Positions 36,803 to 44,791 of a DNA stretch of 64,000 nt are shown here, one piece after another. The notes beneath the pieces are model-generated. The model searched no databases. It was not told where the DNA came from and saw only the letters and a list, made by a program, of their open reading frames with translations. Source of the DNA: Xanthobacter autotrophicus (lineage in GTDB: Bacteria; Pseudomonadota; Alphaproteobacteria; Rhizobiales; Xanthobacteraceae); the NCBI RefSeq assembly GCF_029991245.1, contig NZ_JAIVFO010000005.1, positions 1-64,000 on the forward strand. Reading direction: 5' to 3'. Position 1 is the first letter of the stretch, and every line of letters begins with the position of its first letter. A program made the position numbers and the translations under genes.

Positions 36803-38743
36803 ATGCGAAAATCCCAGATCGTCGAAGAGCTCGGCGAAGGTGAATTGCTGCTTCCCGCCCTCATCGAGGCGGCGCTCCAGGCCAACGACCGCGCGAAGCT
36901 GCGCATGACCGCGCTTCAGGAAGCCGTGGCCCACGCCAAGGCGCCGCTGCGCCCAGTCCGCCTCATGGATGCGGAGGCCCGTGCCGCCGGCGCCGCCGAG
37001 GACGGGCTTGATGCGACCGTGGCCGGCGCCCAGCTGGTGGACGGCGGCGGCTACGCCATTCCCGGCGCCCACCGGCTGGTGGAGGCCATCCTCGACGACA
37101 TCGCCGCCATGGCCGCGCCCCTCGACGCGGCGCGCACTCCTGCGGCGCCAGGCTTTTCCGGCCGCCTCGCCGCCTTGCGCGCGCCCTTCGCCGGCATCGC
37201 CGGTGACGTGCTGGAGGAGACCGCCCTGGTGCGTCTCACCTCCGCGCGCCGCGGCGGTGAGGACAGCGCCCACCTTCTCGTCATGGACCTGCACAAGGCG
37301 CTGAACCAGCTGTCCGCCGCCATCGCCGCCGAGACCATTGCCGGTGCCCGCGCGCTCGGCGTGCTGGCGGAAGACCATGCCCGCATCGAGGCCTTCATGG
37401 CCGGGCTCAACCGCACCCGCCGCCTCGCCTTCGGCCATCCCGGGCTCGACACCACGGCCAGCCGCTCGGGCGCGCGCCTCATTCTGCAGAACGACATCGG
37501 CACCACCGACGCGCACGTGATCATCGTGGCGGTGGAGGGGCTTGACGTCACCGTCACCTACACCGACGTGCACCGCTCGCGGGCCAAGTTCTTCATCTCC
37601 CTGTTCCGGGAGTTTTCCGCCACCTGGACGCCGCTCGCCGAACGCAGCGTGGAGGGCCTTGCCGACGGCGGGCGCTTCTTCCTGGTGACCGGCCGCTATG
37701 CGGCGCGGGACGCGGCCGATCTGGATGCTTTCCTTGATGCCGTGGGCGCGCACCTCGTCTTCCTCATCGACTGGAACAAGGCGCGCAAGGCGCTCCAGAC
37801 CTTCGTGGACAAGGCCACGGCCATCCGCCTCCTCACGGATGCCGCGCGCGCCCGCTTCGGTCACCGGGCCTTCCTGGAGCTGGGCGGGGCGGAGCTGATC
37901 TTCGATGCGGTCCGCCGCAGCGCCGAAGGCCGCGTGCCCTATGGCGCCCGCCTCGACCGGGTTCTGGGCGCCGGCGCGGTGGCGCGGCTGCTCGCCGAGG
38001 TGCTGCGCCTCACCAGCGAGGGGCTCGGCGCCCAGCGCTCGGTCCGGCTCATCAAGGACGAGGTCCGCGCGGAACTGGCCCGCAGCTTCGGCTCGGCCGA
38101 GCAGGAGGTGCTGGCCCTGGCGCTCACCCAGCTCGGCCTTGCCCGGATGCTGGCCGCCGAGGTCGCCCAAGCCCTCGACGAGCCCGGAGACGGGGGGGAT
38201 GGCGTGCGCACCGCCTTCCAGCGCCGGGCCAAAAGGCTGGAGGAGAAGGCCGACCGGCAGGTGCTGGCGGCCCGCGATCTGGCGAGCGGGCCGTTCGGCC
38301 GGGGCCGGCGCTTCCTGCCGCTCACCGAATGGGTGGAGGAGGCGACCGACGCGTTCGAGGAAGCCGCCTTCCTGCTCGGCACCCAGTCCCGGCGGGAGAC
38401 CACGAACACCGCCGCGCCCCTCGCGGAGCTGGTGAGCGTGGCCATGGCCTGCTGCGGCGACCTGGTGCGCGCGGTTGCCGCCGCCTGCGAGGGACCGGCC
38501 GGCCGGCGCGAGGACATCACCGATGCCCTTGAAGCCATCGACGCGGTGATGGAAGGCGAGCGCCGCGCCGATGCCGCCCATCGCCGGGTTCTGGCGGCGG
38601 CCCTCGGCGACCCGGCACCGGTGCCGGCGTCCGCGCTGGTGGCGACCATGGAGGTCGCCCGCGCCATGGAGACCGGCACCGACCACCTCGCCCGCGCCGC
38701 CCTGGCGCTGCGAGCCTGTGTCCTGGAGGAGGTGGGATCGTGA
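36803..38743 (+). CDS. large protein with C-terminal DUF47/PhoU-like region
   Basis: This is 646 residues from ATG 36803 behind GGGGAAGG. Residues about 1-120 are helical. About 140-430 is a domain I cannot name (MDLHKALNQLSAAIAAETIA, TDAHVIIVAVEGLDVTVTYT, HRSRAKFFISLF). The part from about 430 onward fits DUF47, a PhoU-like helical bundle: RRAKRLEEKADRQVL, LPLTEWVEEATDAFEEAAFL and ALEAIDAVMEGERRAD. DUF47 proteins are linked to phosphate transport regulation. Its stop overlaps the start of the dikinase-like gene (GTGA), which indicates a joint function. Confidence 0.7.
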   Translation: MRKSQIVEELGEGELLLPALIEAALQANDRAKLRMTALQEAVAHAKAPLRPVRLMDAEARAAGAAEDGLDATVAGAQLVDGGGYAIPGAHRLVEAILDDIAAMAAPLDAARTPAAPGFSGRLAALRAPFAGIAGDVLEETALVRLTSARRGGEDSAHLLVMDLHKALNQLSAAIAAETIAGARALGVLAEDHARIEAFMAGLNRTRRLAFGHPGLDTTASRSGARLILQNDIGTTDAHVIIVAVEGLDVTVTYTDVHRSRAKFFISLFREFSATWTPLAERSVEGLADGGRFFLVTGRYAARDAADLDAFLDAVGAHLVFLIDWNKARKALQTFVDKATAIRLLTDAARARFGHRAFLELGGAELIFDAVRRSAEGRVPYGARLDRVLGAGAVARLLAEVLRLTSEGLGAQRSVRLIKDEVRAELARSFGSAEQEVLALALTQLGLARMLAAEVAQALDEPGDGGDGVRTAFQRRAKRLEEKADRQVLAARDLASGPFGRGRRFLPLTEWVEEATDAFEEAAFLLGTQSRRETTNTAAPLAELVSVAMACCGDLVRAVAAACEGPAGRREDITDALEAIDAVMEGERRADAAHRRVLAAALGDPAPVPASALVATMEVARAMETGTDHLARAALALRACVLEEVGS

Positions 38744-40377
38744 CGACCCTCAGCGCGCGCCTGTCCGAGGCGGACCACCCCCACGGCTCCCACGGGGCGG
38801 CCTCATCCCTCATCGGCTTCATCGGTCCCGGCGGGGACACCGAGCCCCTGTCGGCCCACGCCTTCGGCTCCAAGGCGGCCCAGCTCTGGCGCATGAACGC
38901 CCTCGGCCTCAACGTGCCGCCGGCCTTCGTGCTCTCCACCGCCCTGTGCGGCAAGGCGCATGCGGAAAAGCGCATCGGCGCGCTGCTGGACCAGGGCATC
39001 GCCTATCTCGAACGCGTCACCGCGCGCGGCTTCGGCGACCGGCGCCGGCCGCTGCTCGTCTCGGTGCGGTCCGGGGCGGAAAAGTCCATGCCCGGCATGC
39101 TGGAGACGGTGCTGGACGTGGGCATGACCGCCGCGACCACCCGCGGCCTCATGCGCCTCTACGGCAATCCGCGGCTTGCGGCCGATTGCCGGCGCCGCTT
39201 CATCGAGGGCTATTGCGAGGTGGTGGCCGGCCTGCCGCGCGGCCCGTTCGAAGAGGTGCTGCGCACCGTTTTGGCGGCGGAGGACGTTGCATCCGACCGG
39301 GAGCTGGATCCCGAAGCGCTGGACCGGCTGGGCGGCCGCTATCTCGATCTCGCCCGCGAGCGCTTCGACGCCGCCGTCCCCGAGGAGCCCATGGACCAGC
39401 TGCGGGCGGCGGCCGAGGCCGTGTTCCGCTCCTGGGATGCGCCCAAGGCGCAGGAATATCGGCGTATCAACCATCTGGAGGACCTGTCCGGCACGGCGGT
39501 GACGGTGCAGGCCATGGTGTTCGGCAATGCCGGCGCCCGCTCCGGCTCCGGCGTCGCCTTCTCCCGCGATCCGGCCACGGGCGCGCCGGGCCTTTATGCG
39601 GACATGCTGTTCGAGGCCCAGGGCGAGGACGTGGTGTCGGGCCGCCGCCAGCCGGTGGGGCTCGGCCGGCTCCAGGCCATGCTGCCAGATGTGGCGGCGC
39701 AGCTTGCCGATGGGGTCGGCGCGCTGGAGGCGGCCTATCGCGACGTGCAGGACGTGGAATTCACCTTCGAGGACGGCCGCCTGTTCTTCCTCCAGACCCG
39801 CTCCGCCAAGCGCACGCCCCGCGCGGCGCTGAAAATCGCGGTGGACCTCGTGGCCGAGGGGATGCGGACCGAGGCGGAAGGCCTTGCCCTGCTCGACGGC
39901 CTCGACCTGTCGCAGGTGGGGGCCACGCGCTTCACCGGTACGGCGGAGGTGGCCGCACGGGGCGTCGCCGCCTCTCCGGGCACGGTCAGTGGCCGGATTG
40001 CCTTTGACGGGGACGCCGCCCGGCGCCTGTCGGAGGGCGGAGAGCCCGTCATTCTCGTGCGGCCGGACGTGGCGACCGACGACATCGCCGGCATGGCGCT
40101 GGCGGCCGGCGTGCTCACCCGCGTCGGCGGGCGCACCGCCCACGCGGCGGTGGTTGCCCGCCAGCTCGGGCGGGTCTGCGTGGTGGGGTGCTCGGCCCTC
40201 GTCATCGATCCCGACGCCCGCAGCGCCCGCCTCGGGCCCACGGAGGTCCGGGAGGGGGACTGGCTGTCCCTGGACGGCGACGAAGGAACGGTCTTCGTCG
40301 GCCGCCGCGAGAGTGTCGTGGACCGTCCCGAGGCGGACCTCGCCACGGTGGCGGGCTGGACGGCGCGCGCGGGATAG
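38740..40377 (+). CDS. pyruvate phosphate dikinase-like protein without the PEP/pyruvate barrel
   Basis: This is 545 residues from GTG 38740. It contains the ATP-grasp nucleotide-binding part of PPDK (GSKAAQLWRMNALGLNVPP, LLVSVRSGAEKSMPGMLETV, GTAVTVQAMVFGNAGARSGS, VQDVEFTFEDGRLFFLQTRS) and the swivelling domain with phospho-accepting His468 in VGGRTAHAAVVARQLGR. Full PPDK has about 880-900 residues; the C-terminal TIM barrel that binds PEP and pyruvate is absent and the frame ends cleanly. So it could move phosphate from ATP to its His, with an unknown acceptor. Coupling to the DUF47-like gene suggests a partner protein. Confidence 0.85.
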   Translation: MTTLSARLSEADHPHGSHGAASSLIGFIGPGGDTEPLSAHAFGSKAAQLWRMNALGLNVPPAFVLSTALCGKAHAEKRIGALLDQGIAYLERVTARGFGDRRRPLLVSVRSGAEKSMPGMLETVLDVGMTAATTRGLMRLYGNPRLAADCRRRFIEGYCEVVAGLPRGPFEEVLRTVLAAEDVASDRELDPEALDRLGGRYLDLARERFDAAVPEEPMDQLRAAAEAVFRSWDAPKAQEYRRINHLEDLSGTAVTVQAMVFGNAGARSGSGVAFSRDPATGAPGLYADMLFEAQGEDVVSGRRQPVGLGRLQAMLPDVAAQLADGVGALEAAYRDVQDVEFTFEDGRLFFLQTRSAKRTPRAALKIAVDLVAEGMRTEAEGLALLDGLDLSQVGATRFTGTAEVAARGVAASPGTVSGRIAFDGDAARRLSEGGEPVILVRPDVATDDIAGMALAAGVLTRVGGRTAHAAVVARQLGRVCVVGCSALVIDPDARSARLGPTEVREGDWLSLDGDEGTVFVGRRESVVDRPEADLATVAGWTARAG

Positions 40378-40414
40378 CGGCCAATCGCGCACAAATTCTC
40401 AGAGCGCGCGCGTT

Positions 40415-40447
40415 CGCCGATCAGCTTGCGGTGCAGGCTGATCGGCG
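40415..40447. repeat. GATCGG-type palindrome
   Basis: CGCCGATCAGCTTGC and GCAGGCTGATCGGCG are 15-base inverted arms with one wobble and a 3-base loop. It lies between the convergent dikinase-like and FmdB-like genes, where it could end transcripts from both sides. It belongs to the same family as 18762-18798 and 59706-59732. Confidence 0.6.
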
Positions 40448-40469
40448 CGGACCTGGCGCTTGCGTGAAC

Positions 40470-40697
40470 CTAGCGCTTGCGTTCGGAGGGGCTGAAATTG
40501 CTCGCATGCCCCTCCCGCGCCGCCTGGGCGCGCCACACCTTGGCGGCGGCGGCCAGCTTGCCGTCGGGCGCGATGCGGCCGATCATCCGCTCCATCTTCT
40601 GCCCCCCGCACGACGGGCAGAGGGGCGTTTCCGACGCGCCCACGAGCAGTTCGGTATCCTTGTCGCAATCGGGACAATGAAAATTGTAGAGCGGCAC
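40470..40697 (-). CDS. FmdB-family zinc ribbon protein
   Basis: This is 75 residues from GTG 40697. The N-terminus PLYNFHCPDC, with Cys8, Cys11, Cys27 and Cys30 (LCPSCGG), forms the CxxC/CxxC zinc ribbon of the FmdB regulatory family. The rest is a basic helical tail (KLAAAAKVWRAQAAREGHAS). FmdB was named from a formamidase operon regulator, but most members have no known target. An upstream extension with further Cys residues exists but lacks family similarity. Confidence 0.85.
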   Translation of the reverse strand: MPLYNFHCPDCDKDTELLVGASETPLCPSCGGQKMERMIGRIAPDGKLAAAAKVWRAQAAREGHASNFSPSERKR

Positions 40698-40851
40698 CGC
40701 CGAACCTCCGTTCCTGCCACGTTCACATCCGGTGCAATGCCCGCAAATCATTGATTTGACGTGCGATTACATCAAGGACGCGCGGTCGCGCGCCGCACCG
40801 TCGTCGCCCGGTGCGGCTGCGTCTTGTGTGACAAGCAGGAAATAGGCCAGA

Positions 40852-41676
40852 TCAGTCCGCGGCCTCGGTCTCGATGCCCAGCACCTGTTCCAGCACACCG
40901 GCGGGGTCCTCGTCCTTCATCAGCGCCGTGCCGATGAGGAGGGCCTTGGCCCCGGCGGCGCCGAGCCGCTCGCGGTCGGCGGCGGTGCCAAGGCCGCCTT
41001 CCGCCACCACCAGCGCCTTGTCGGCCGGAATGAGCGGGATCAGCGTCTCGCAGGTACCCGGCACCAGCTCGAATGTGTGGATGTTGCGGTTGCTGACGCA
41101 GATGAAATCCGCCCCGGCGGCCAGCGCGGCCTCCACCTCCTGCGGGGTGTGGACCTGCACCAGCGCATCCATGGCGACGGAGGCCGCGCGCTCGCGGAAT
41201 TCGGCAAGCTGCGGGCCGAGCAGGGCGGCGGAGAGCATCACCGCGTCGGCGCCGGCGAGGCGCGCCTCGAGGATCTGGTAGACGTCGAAGATGATGTCCT
41301 GTGCCAGAAGCGGAATGTCCACCGCGTCGCGCACCGTGGCGAGGTCCGAATAGGAGCCGCGGAAGGCCTGCCGCTCCACCGCCACCGACAGCGCCGCGGC
41401 CCCGACCGCCTCGAAATCCTCGGCCAACGGCTTGTAGGGCACCATGGTGCGGAACGAGGAATCAAACGGCGAGCCGCCCTTCAGCTCGGCGATGATGCCC
41501 GGCGCGCCGTTGGTCTTGAAGGAGGCGGCAAGGGCGCCCTGGAAGCCGCGGGTCATGGGCATATCGCCGACCTTGCCCTGGATCTGGCCCAAGGAGCGGC
41601 GGACCTTGGCCTTCGCGAGCTGGTCGCGGCGCTGGAGGATGAAGGGCTTGAGCGGGCTGGCGTCTGGCAAAATCAT
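40852..41676 (-). CDS. TrpC-like (indole-3-glycerol phosphate synthase fold) protein with lost catalytic residues
   Basis: This is 274 residues with the full TrpC barrel outline (GIIAELKGGSPF, GSYSDLATVRDAVDIPLL, YQILEARLAGADAVML, AKALLIGTALMKDEDP). Compared with Sulfolobus IGPS, Glu51 and Lys53 are kept (Glu64, Lys66), but Lys110 is Gln126 (LLAQDI for LMKDF), Glu159 is Gln174 (LVQVH), Asn180 is Ser195 and Ser211 is Gly227 (AEGGL for AESGI). The usual ring-closure chemistry is therefore unlikely. No trp neighbours are present. It is divergent from a Rieske ferredoxin gene. I expect a genuine trpC elsewhere in the genome and a different job for this one. Confidence 0.8.
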   Translation of the reverse strand: MILPDASPLKPFILQRRDQLAKAKVRRSLGQIQGKVGDMPMTRGFQGALAASFKTNGAPGIIAELKGGSPFDSSFRTMVPYKPLAEDFEAVGAAALSVAVERQAFRGSYSDLATVRDAVDIPLLAQDIIFDVYQILEARLAGADAVMLSAALLGPQLAEFRERAASVAMDALVQVHTPQEVEAALAAGADFICVSNRNIHTFELVPGTCETLIPLIPADKALVVAEGGLGTAADRERLGAAGAKALLIGTALMKDEDPAGVLEQVLGIETEAAD

Positions 41677-41856
41677 GAAGGAACGTCCGTCTTCAACGGG
41701 GCAAAGGCGCCCCGGCGCGAAAAAAGCCCCTTGAACTTCCCAGATTTTGCCGCGCTTCGCCACCGTCGCGGTTGGGGCGCGGCATGGTTTCCTCTTCCCT
41801 CGGGCGCCATGATGAGCGATCGTGGTTGATATTGTTCGCCCGAAAGATTTTTTGAG

Positions 41857-42189
41857 ATGTTCACCCGCGTCTGCAAAGCAGAAACCCTGCCCGAAGGTGG
41901 CATGCGGCTCGTGATCGCCGACAGCCACCTCATTGTCCTGGCCTGGCCCGAGGATGGGGAAATCAAGGCGTTCCAAGGCGTCTGCCCCCATTCCAACACG
42001 CCGCTCAACGAGGCCGAGTTCGACGGCACCGTGATCACCTGCCCGCTCCATTTCTGGACCTGGGACCTCAACAGCGGCGATCCTATCGAGCCCAAGGAAT
42101 GCCCGCTCGCGCAGTACCCGGTGAAGGTGGAGGACGGCATCGTCTATATCGACACCGAGGGCGTCGCGCCCCTCTTCGCGGCCCCCTGA
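41857..42189 (+). CDS. Rieske [2Fe-2S] ferredoxin
   Basis: This 110-residue soluble Rieske protein carries its cluster on Cys43-Pro-His45 (GVCPHSNTPL) and Cys62-Pro-Leu-His65 (TCPLHFWTWDL). Size and pattern match ferredoxin components of aromatic or alkene mono- and dioxygenases (TmoC/XamoC type). No oxygenase or reductase gene is next to it, so its partner is unknown. The 180-base gap to the TrpC-like gene should hold divergent promoters; I see no clear boxes. An SDR gene follows 99 bases downstream. Confidence 0.9.
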   Translation: MFTRVCKAETLPEGGMRLVIADSHLIVLAWPEDGEIKAFQGVCPHSNTPLNEAEFDGTVITCPLHFWTWDLNSGDPIEPKECPLAQYPVKVEDGIVYIDTEGVAPLFAAP

Positions 42190-42288
42190 GCGGGACCGGG
42201 TGATCCCTGACCTGATCGAGACAGAGGCCGTCCTTCTGCCGGGAGCGCACCGCTTCGGGGCGGAACGGTCCAACCCGGAGTTTGAGCC

Positions 42289-42984
42289 GTGACAGAGGAA
42301 ACCGCCGTTATCGTCGGCGCCGGCAAGGGCCTCAGCGCCGCCCTCGCCCGTCGGCTCGCCAAGGACGGCTTTCGCGTCGTCCTCGTCGCCCGCGACGTGG
42401 AGAAGCTCGCCGCCCTCGTGGCGGAGACCGGCGGGCATGCCATCTCCGCCGATGCGCAGAGCCCGCCGGCCGTCGAGGCCATGTTCGCCGAGGTGGACCG
42501 GACCTTCGGGACGCCCGACCTCGTGGTCTTCAACGCCGCCACGCGCTATCGCGGCCCCATCGAGGTGCTGGACCCGGTGGACGTGATGGACACCTATGCG
42601 GTCGGCGCCTACGCCGGCTTTGTCACCGCGCAGGCGGCGGCGCGGCGCATGCTCCAGCGCGGCACCGGCTCCATCTTCTTCACCGGCGCCACCGCCAGCG
42701 TGAAGTCCATGCCCCACTCGGTGCCCTTCGCCATGGCCAAGTTCGCCCTGCGCGCCCTCGCCCAGGGCCTGGCCCGGGAACTGGGACCCCGCGGCATCCA
42801 TGTGGCCCATTTCATCATCGACGGCGGCATCGCCTCGTCCTGGGCGACCCAGGGGGAGGCAGGGCCGCCGGACAAGTGGCTCGATCCCGCCGCCATCGCC
42901 GAGACCTATCTGGCCGTGCACCGCCAGCATCGCTCCGCCTGGACCTCGGAAATGGAACTGCGCCCCTGGGTCGAGACATTCTGA
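42289..42984 (+). CDS. SDR-family protein lacking the catalytic Tyr
   Basis: This is 231 residues from GTG 42289. The Rossmann start is ETAVIVGAGKGLSAALARRL; FNAATRYRGP stands in for the NAG motif. The YxxxK site reads PFAMAKFAL, so the catalytic Tyr is Phe147 while Lys151 is kept, and the usual Ser position is also uncertain (FFTGATAS). GPRGIHVAHFIIDGGI is typical of a subgroup of bacterial SDRs. It may reduce poorly, use another acid or serve as a binding protein. It is on the same strand as the Rieske gene. Confidence 0.85.
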   Translation: MTEETAVIVGAGKGLSAALARRLAKDGFRVVLVARDVEKLAALVAETGGHAISADAQSPPAVEAMFAEVDRTFGTPDLVVFNAATRYRGPIEVLDPVDVMDTYAVGAYAGFVTAQAAARRMLQRGTGSIFFTGATASVKSMPHSVPFAMAKFALRALAQGLARELGPRGIHVAHFIIDGGIASSWATQGEAGPPDKWLDPAAIAETYLAVHRQHRSAWTSEMELRPWVETF

Positions 42985-43163
42985 TCGGCCCGCGCGCTCG
43001 GCGCTCCTGCGGAGCGTTGTGGGTGGCCTGCGGGCATGCCATGTTTCCCCTCTTGCAGAGATCCCGGCCTTGCTGACGCATCCCGGGGTCTCTTTTGCCT
43101 TTGCGCCGAACGGGCGTGGCCGGCGGGACCTGCGAAGGGCCGGCTTGAACGGGGAGAGGACAC

Positions 43164-43451
43164 TTGGCGCATTCCTTGGTGAGCGGACGCCAGATCAAGG
43201 CCGCGCGGGCCCTGCTCGGCTGGTCGCGCAGCGAACTGGCGGACCGCGCCGGCGTCACCGCTCCGACGGTGAAGGTGGTGGAGCAGGATTCGGGCGTGCT
43301 GGACGAACTGGCCTCGACCCGCACCCGCCTGTGCAACGTGCTTGCGGCGGAGGGGGTGGCGTTCCTCAACGGCGGCGCCATCGGCGTGCAGGTCGTGCCG
43401 AAGAACGAGGGCCTGCGCACCGAAGACCTCAACGCCTCCAACGACGACTGA
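43164..43451 (+). CDS. XRE-type helix-turn-helix regulator
   Basis: This is 95 residues from TTG 43164, placed 4 bases after GGGGAGAGGA; GTG 43179 is a fallback. SGRQIKAARALLGWSRSELA and DRAGVTAPTVKVVEQ form a compact Cro/C1-type HTH over residues 8-42. The rest (RTRLCNVLAAEGVAFLNGGA) is the short C-terminal strand-helix seen in many small alphaproteobacterial regulators. The target is unknown. A possible 30-residue membrane peptide gene follows 8 bases later. Confidence 0.85.
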   Translation: MAHSLVSGRQIKAARALLGWSRSELADRAGVTAPTVKVVEQDSGVLDELASTRTRLCNVLAAEGVAFLNGGAIGVQVVPKNEGLRTEDLNASNDD

Positions 43452-43459
43452 GCCGAGCC

Positions 43460-43552
43460 ATGATCCTTCACAAAGTCGCCGCGCGGCACTGGATTCTTGT
43501 CGCGATCATCCTGGTCATCGCCACGCTGGCCTATCTCGGCAGCTGGTCCTGA
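43460..43552 (+). CDS. possible 30-residue membrane peptide
   Basis: ATG 43460 opens MILHKVAARHWILVAIILVI followed by ATLAYLGSWS and a TGA. That is a basic start and one good membrane helix ending in Trp. It lies 8 bases after the HTH gene and may be translated by reinitiation, as no strong ribosome site is visible. Small size makes chance possible. Confidence 0.4.
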   Translation: MILHKVAARHWILVAIILVIATLAYLGSWS

Positions 43553-43657
43553 GGCCCGCGCGCCGGGACCGTTGTTTCCGGCGCCCTTCTCCCAACGGCC
43601 TCGGTCTTTGACCGATGCCGAAAAGGCTTCGCACAGGCGCCGCGCGGGGGTGAGGCC

Positions 43658-44323
43658 TCACTCCACCAGCAGCAAAGCGAAGCCGTCATAGCCCTTGGCG
43701 CCCACGGTCTGGACCGCGGTGGCGGACAGGCGCGGGTCGGCGCCCGCCAGGTCGAAGAGGCGCCGCACGCCGATGACGTTGGCGTCGGTGCTCTGCGCAT
43801 CCAGCACATGGCCGCTGCGCACCACATTGTCGCAGATGATGACCGTGCCGGGACGCGACAGCCGCAGCGCCCAGTGGAGATAGTCCGGATTGCTGGGCTT
43901 GTCGGCGTCGATGAAGACGAGGTCGAACGGCCCCTGCCCTTCCGCCTCCAGCTGCGGCAGGGTGTCGATGGCCCGGCCGACCCGCAGGTCCACCTTGTCG
44001 GAAAGGCCGGCGCGGGCGAGGTTGGCGCGCGCCACCTCGGCGTGGCGCGGCTCGAATTCCAGCGTCACCAATTTGCCGTCCGCCGGCAAGGCGCGGGCGA
44101 GGAAGATGGCGCTGTAGCCGCCCAGGGTGCCAATCTCCAGGATGCGCTTCGCCCCGATCATGCGGGCGAAGAGATGAAGCATCTGCCCCTGCGCCGCCGA
44201 CACGGAGATGGGTGGCAGCCCCGCCTCGGAGGAGGCCGAAAGCGCCTCTTCCAGTATCGGATCGTCCGGCAGCAGGCGCTCGACGATATAGGCGTCCATC
44301 TCGGCCCAGAGGGTCGCGCTCAT
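43658..44323 (-). CDS. SAM-dependent O-methyltransferase
   Basis: This 221-residue class I methyltransferase is of the caffeoyl-CoA/catechol type (Methyltransf_3). The SAM-binding motif is RILEIGTLGGYSAIFLARAL; FDLVFIDADKPSNPDYL holds the metal-binding Asp, and IICDNVVRSGHVLD carries the second metal site. The substrate is unknown. A ribosome site is weak, and the gene stands 36 bases downstream of the DUF6163 gene on the same strand, so they may share a transcript. Confidence 0.9.
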   Translation of the reverse strand: MSATLWAEMDAYIVERLLPDDPILEEALSASSEAGLPPISVSAAQGQMLHLFARMIGAKRILEIGTLGGYSAIFLARALPADGKLVTLEFEPRHAEVARANLARAGLSDKVDLRVGRAIDTLPQLEAEGQGPFDLVFIDADKPSNPDYLHWALRLSRPGTVIICDNVVRSGHVLDAQSTDANVIGVRRLFDLAGADPRLSATAVQTVGAKGYDGFALLLVE

Positions 44324-44359
44324 GGTCCTGTCTCCGTGCGTTCCGGGGAGTTCAGTGCG

Positions 44360-44791
44360 TCAGTCCTGGTCGCTTTCGCGCGCGGCGCGGATGGAGAGCA
44401 CCGCATAGGCCACCACCAGGGCCAGTTCCACCAGGGTGAACAGCAGCAGCCGGGTCATGCCCGCCGGCGCCCAGGCGCCGAGCACCACCTGCGCCAGTGT
44501 GGCGATGAGCCACAGCACCACCGCCCACCCCGCCCTCAGCCACAGCCCGACCCCGGCGATGGGATCGACGATGGCGGCCCAGACGATGGCGGCCTGCGCC
44601 GCCATGGGCATGGCCTCGAACCGGCTCTCCGGTCCGTCACCGATGCCGAGGATCACCGCCCAGTGGATGATGCCCTCGATGAGCAGGAAGGCGGCCACGC
44701 CGCGCAGGAACAGGAACAGCCGCCGCCGCCAGGGCGTCAGGTTTTCCCACTGGGCGCGGGCGCTGGCATCGATGGGATCGTAATGGCTCAT
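44360..44791 (-). CDS. DUF6163 membrane protein
   Basis: This 143-residue protein has four predicted helices (LRGVAAFLLIEGIIHWAVIL, AAIVWAAIVDPIAGVGLWL, AVVLWLIATLAQVVLGA, LLLFTLVELALVVAYAVL). The family is known from rhizobial genomes beside enoyl-CoA hydratase/isomerase genes. Its start overlaps the stop of the hydrolase gene (ATGA). No function is known. Confidence 0.8.
   Translation of the reverse strand: MSHYDPIDASARAQWENLTPWRRRLFLFLRGVAAFLLIEGIIHWAVILGIGDGPESRFEAMPMAAQAAIVWAAIVDPIAGVGLWLRAGWAVVLWLIATLAQVVLGAWAPAGMTRLLLFTLVELALVVAYAVLSIRAARESDQD

Noticed and set aside
38740-40377. Frameshifted full-length pyruvate phosphate dikinase
   Set aside because: After the stop at 40377 the sequence leads straight to a palindrome and the FmdB-like gene on the other strand; no barrel-coding remnant is seen in any frame.
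41677-42930. N-terminal extension of the TrpC-like gene to 42930
   Set aside because: The added part is antisense to the Rieske and SDR genes and is unlike TrpC; ATG 41676 gives the normal family start.
42985-43163. tRNA or small RNA gene in the gap before the HTH regulator
   Set aside because: No cloverleaf, T-loop or terminator could be found by eye.
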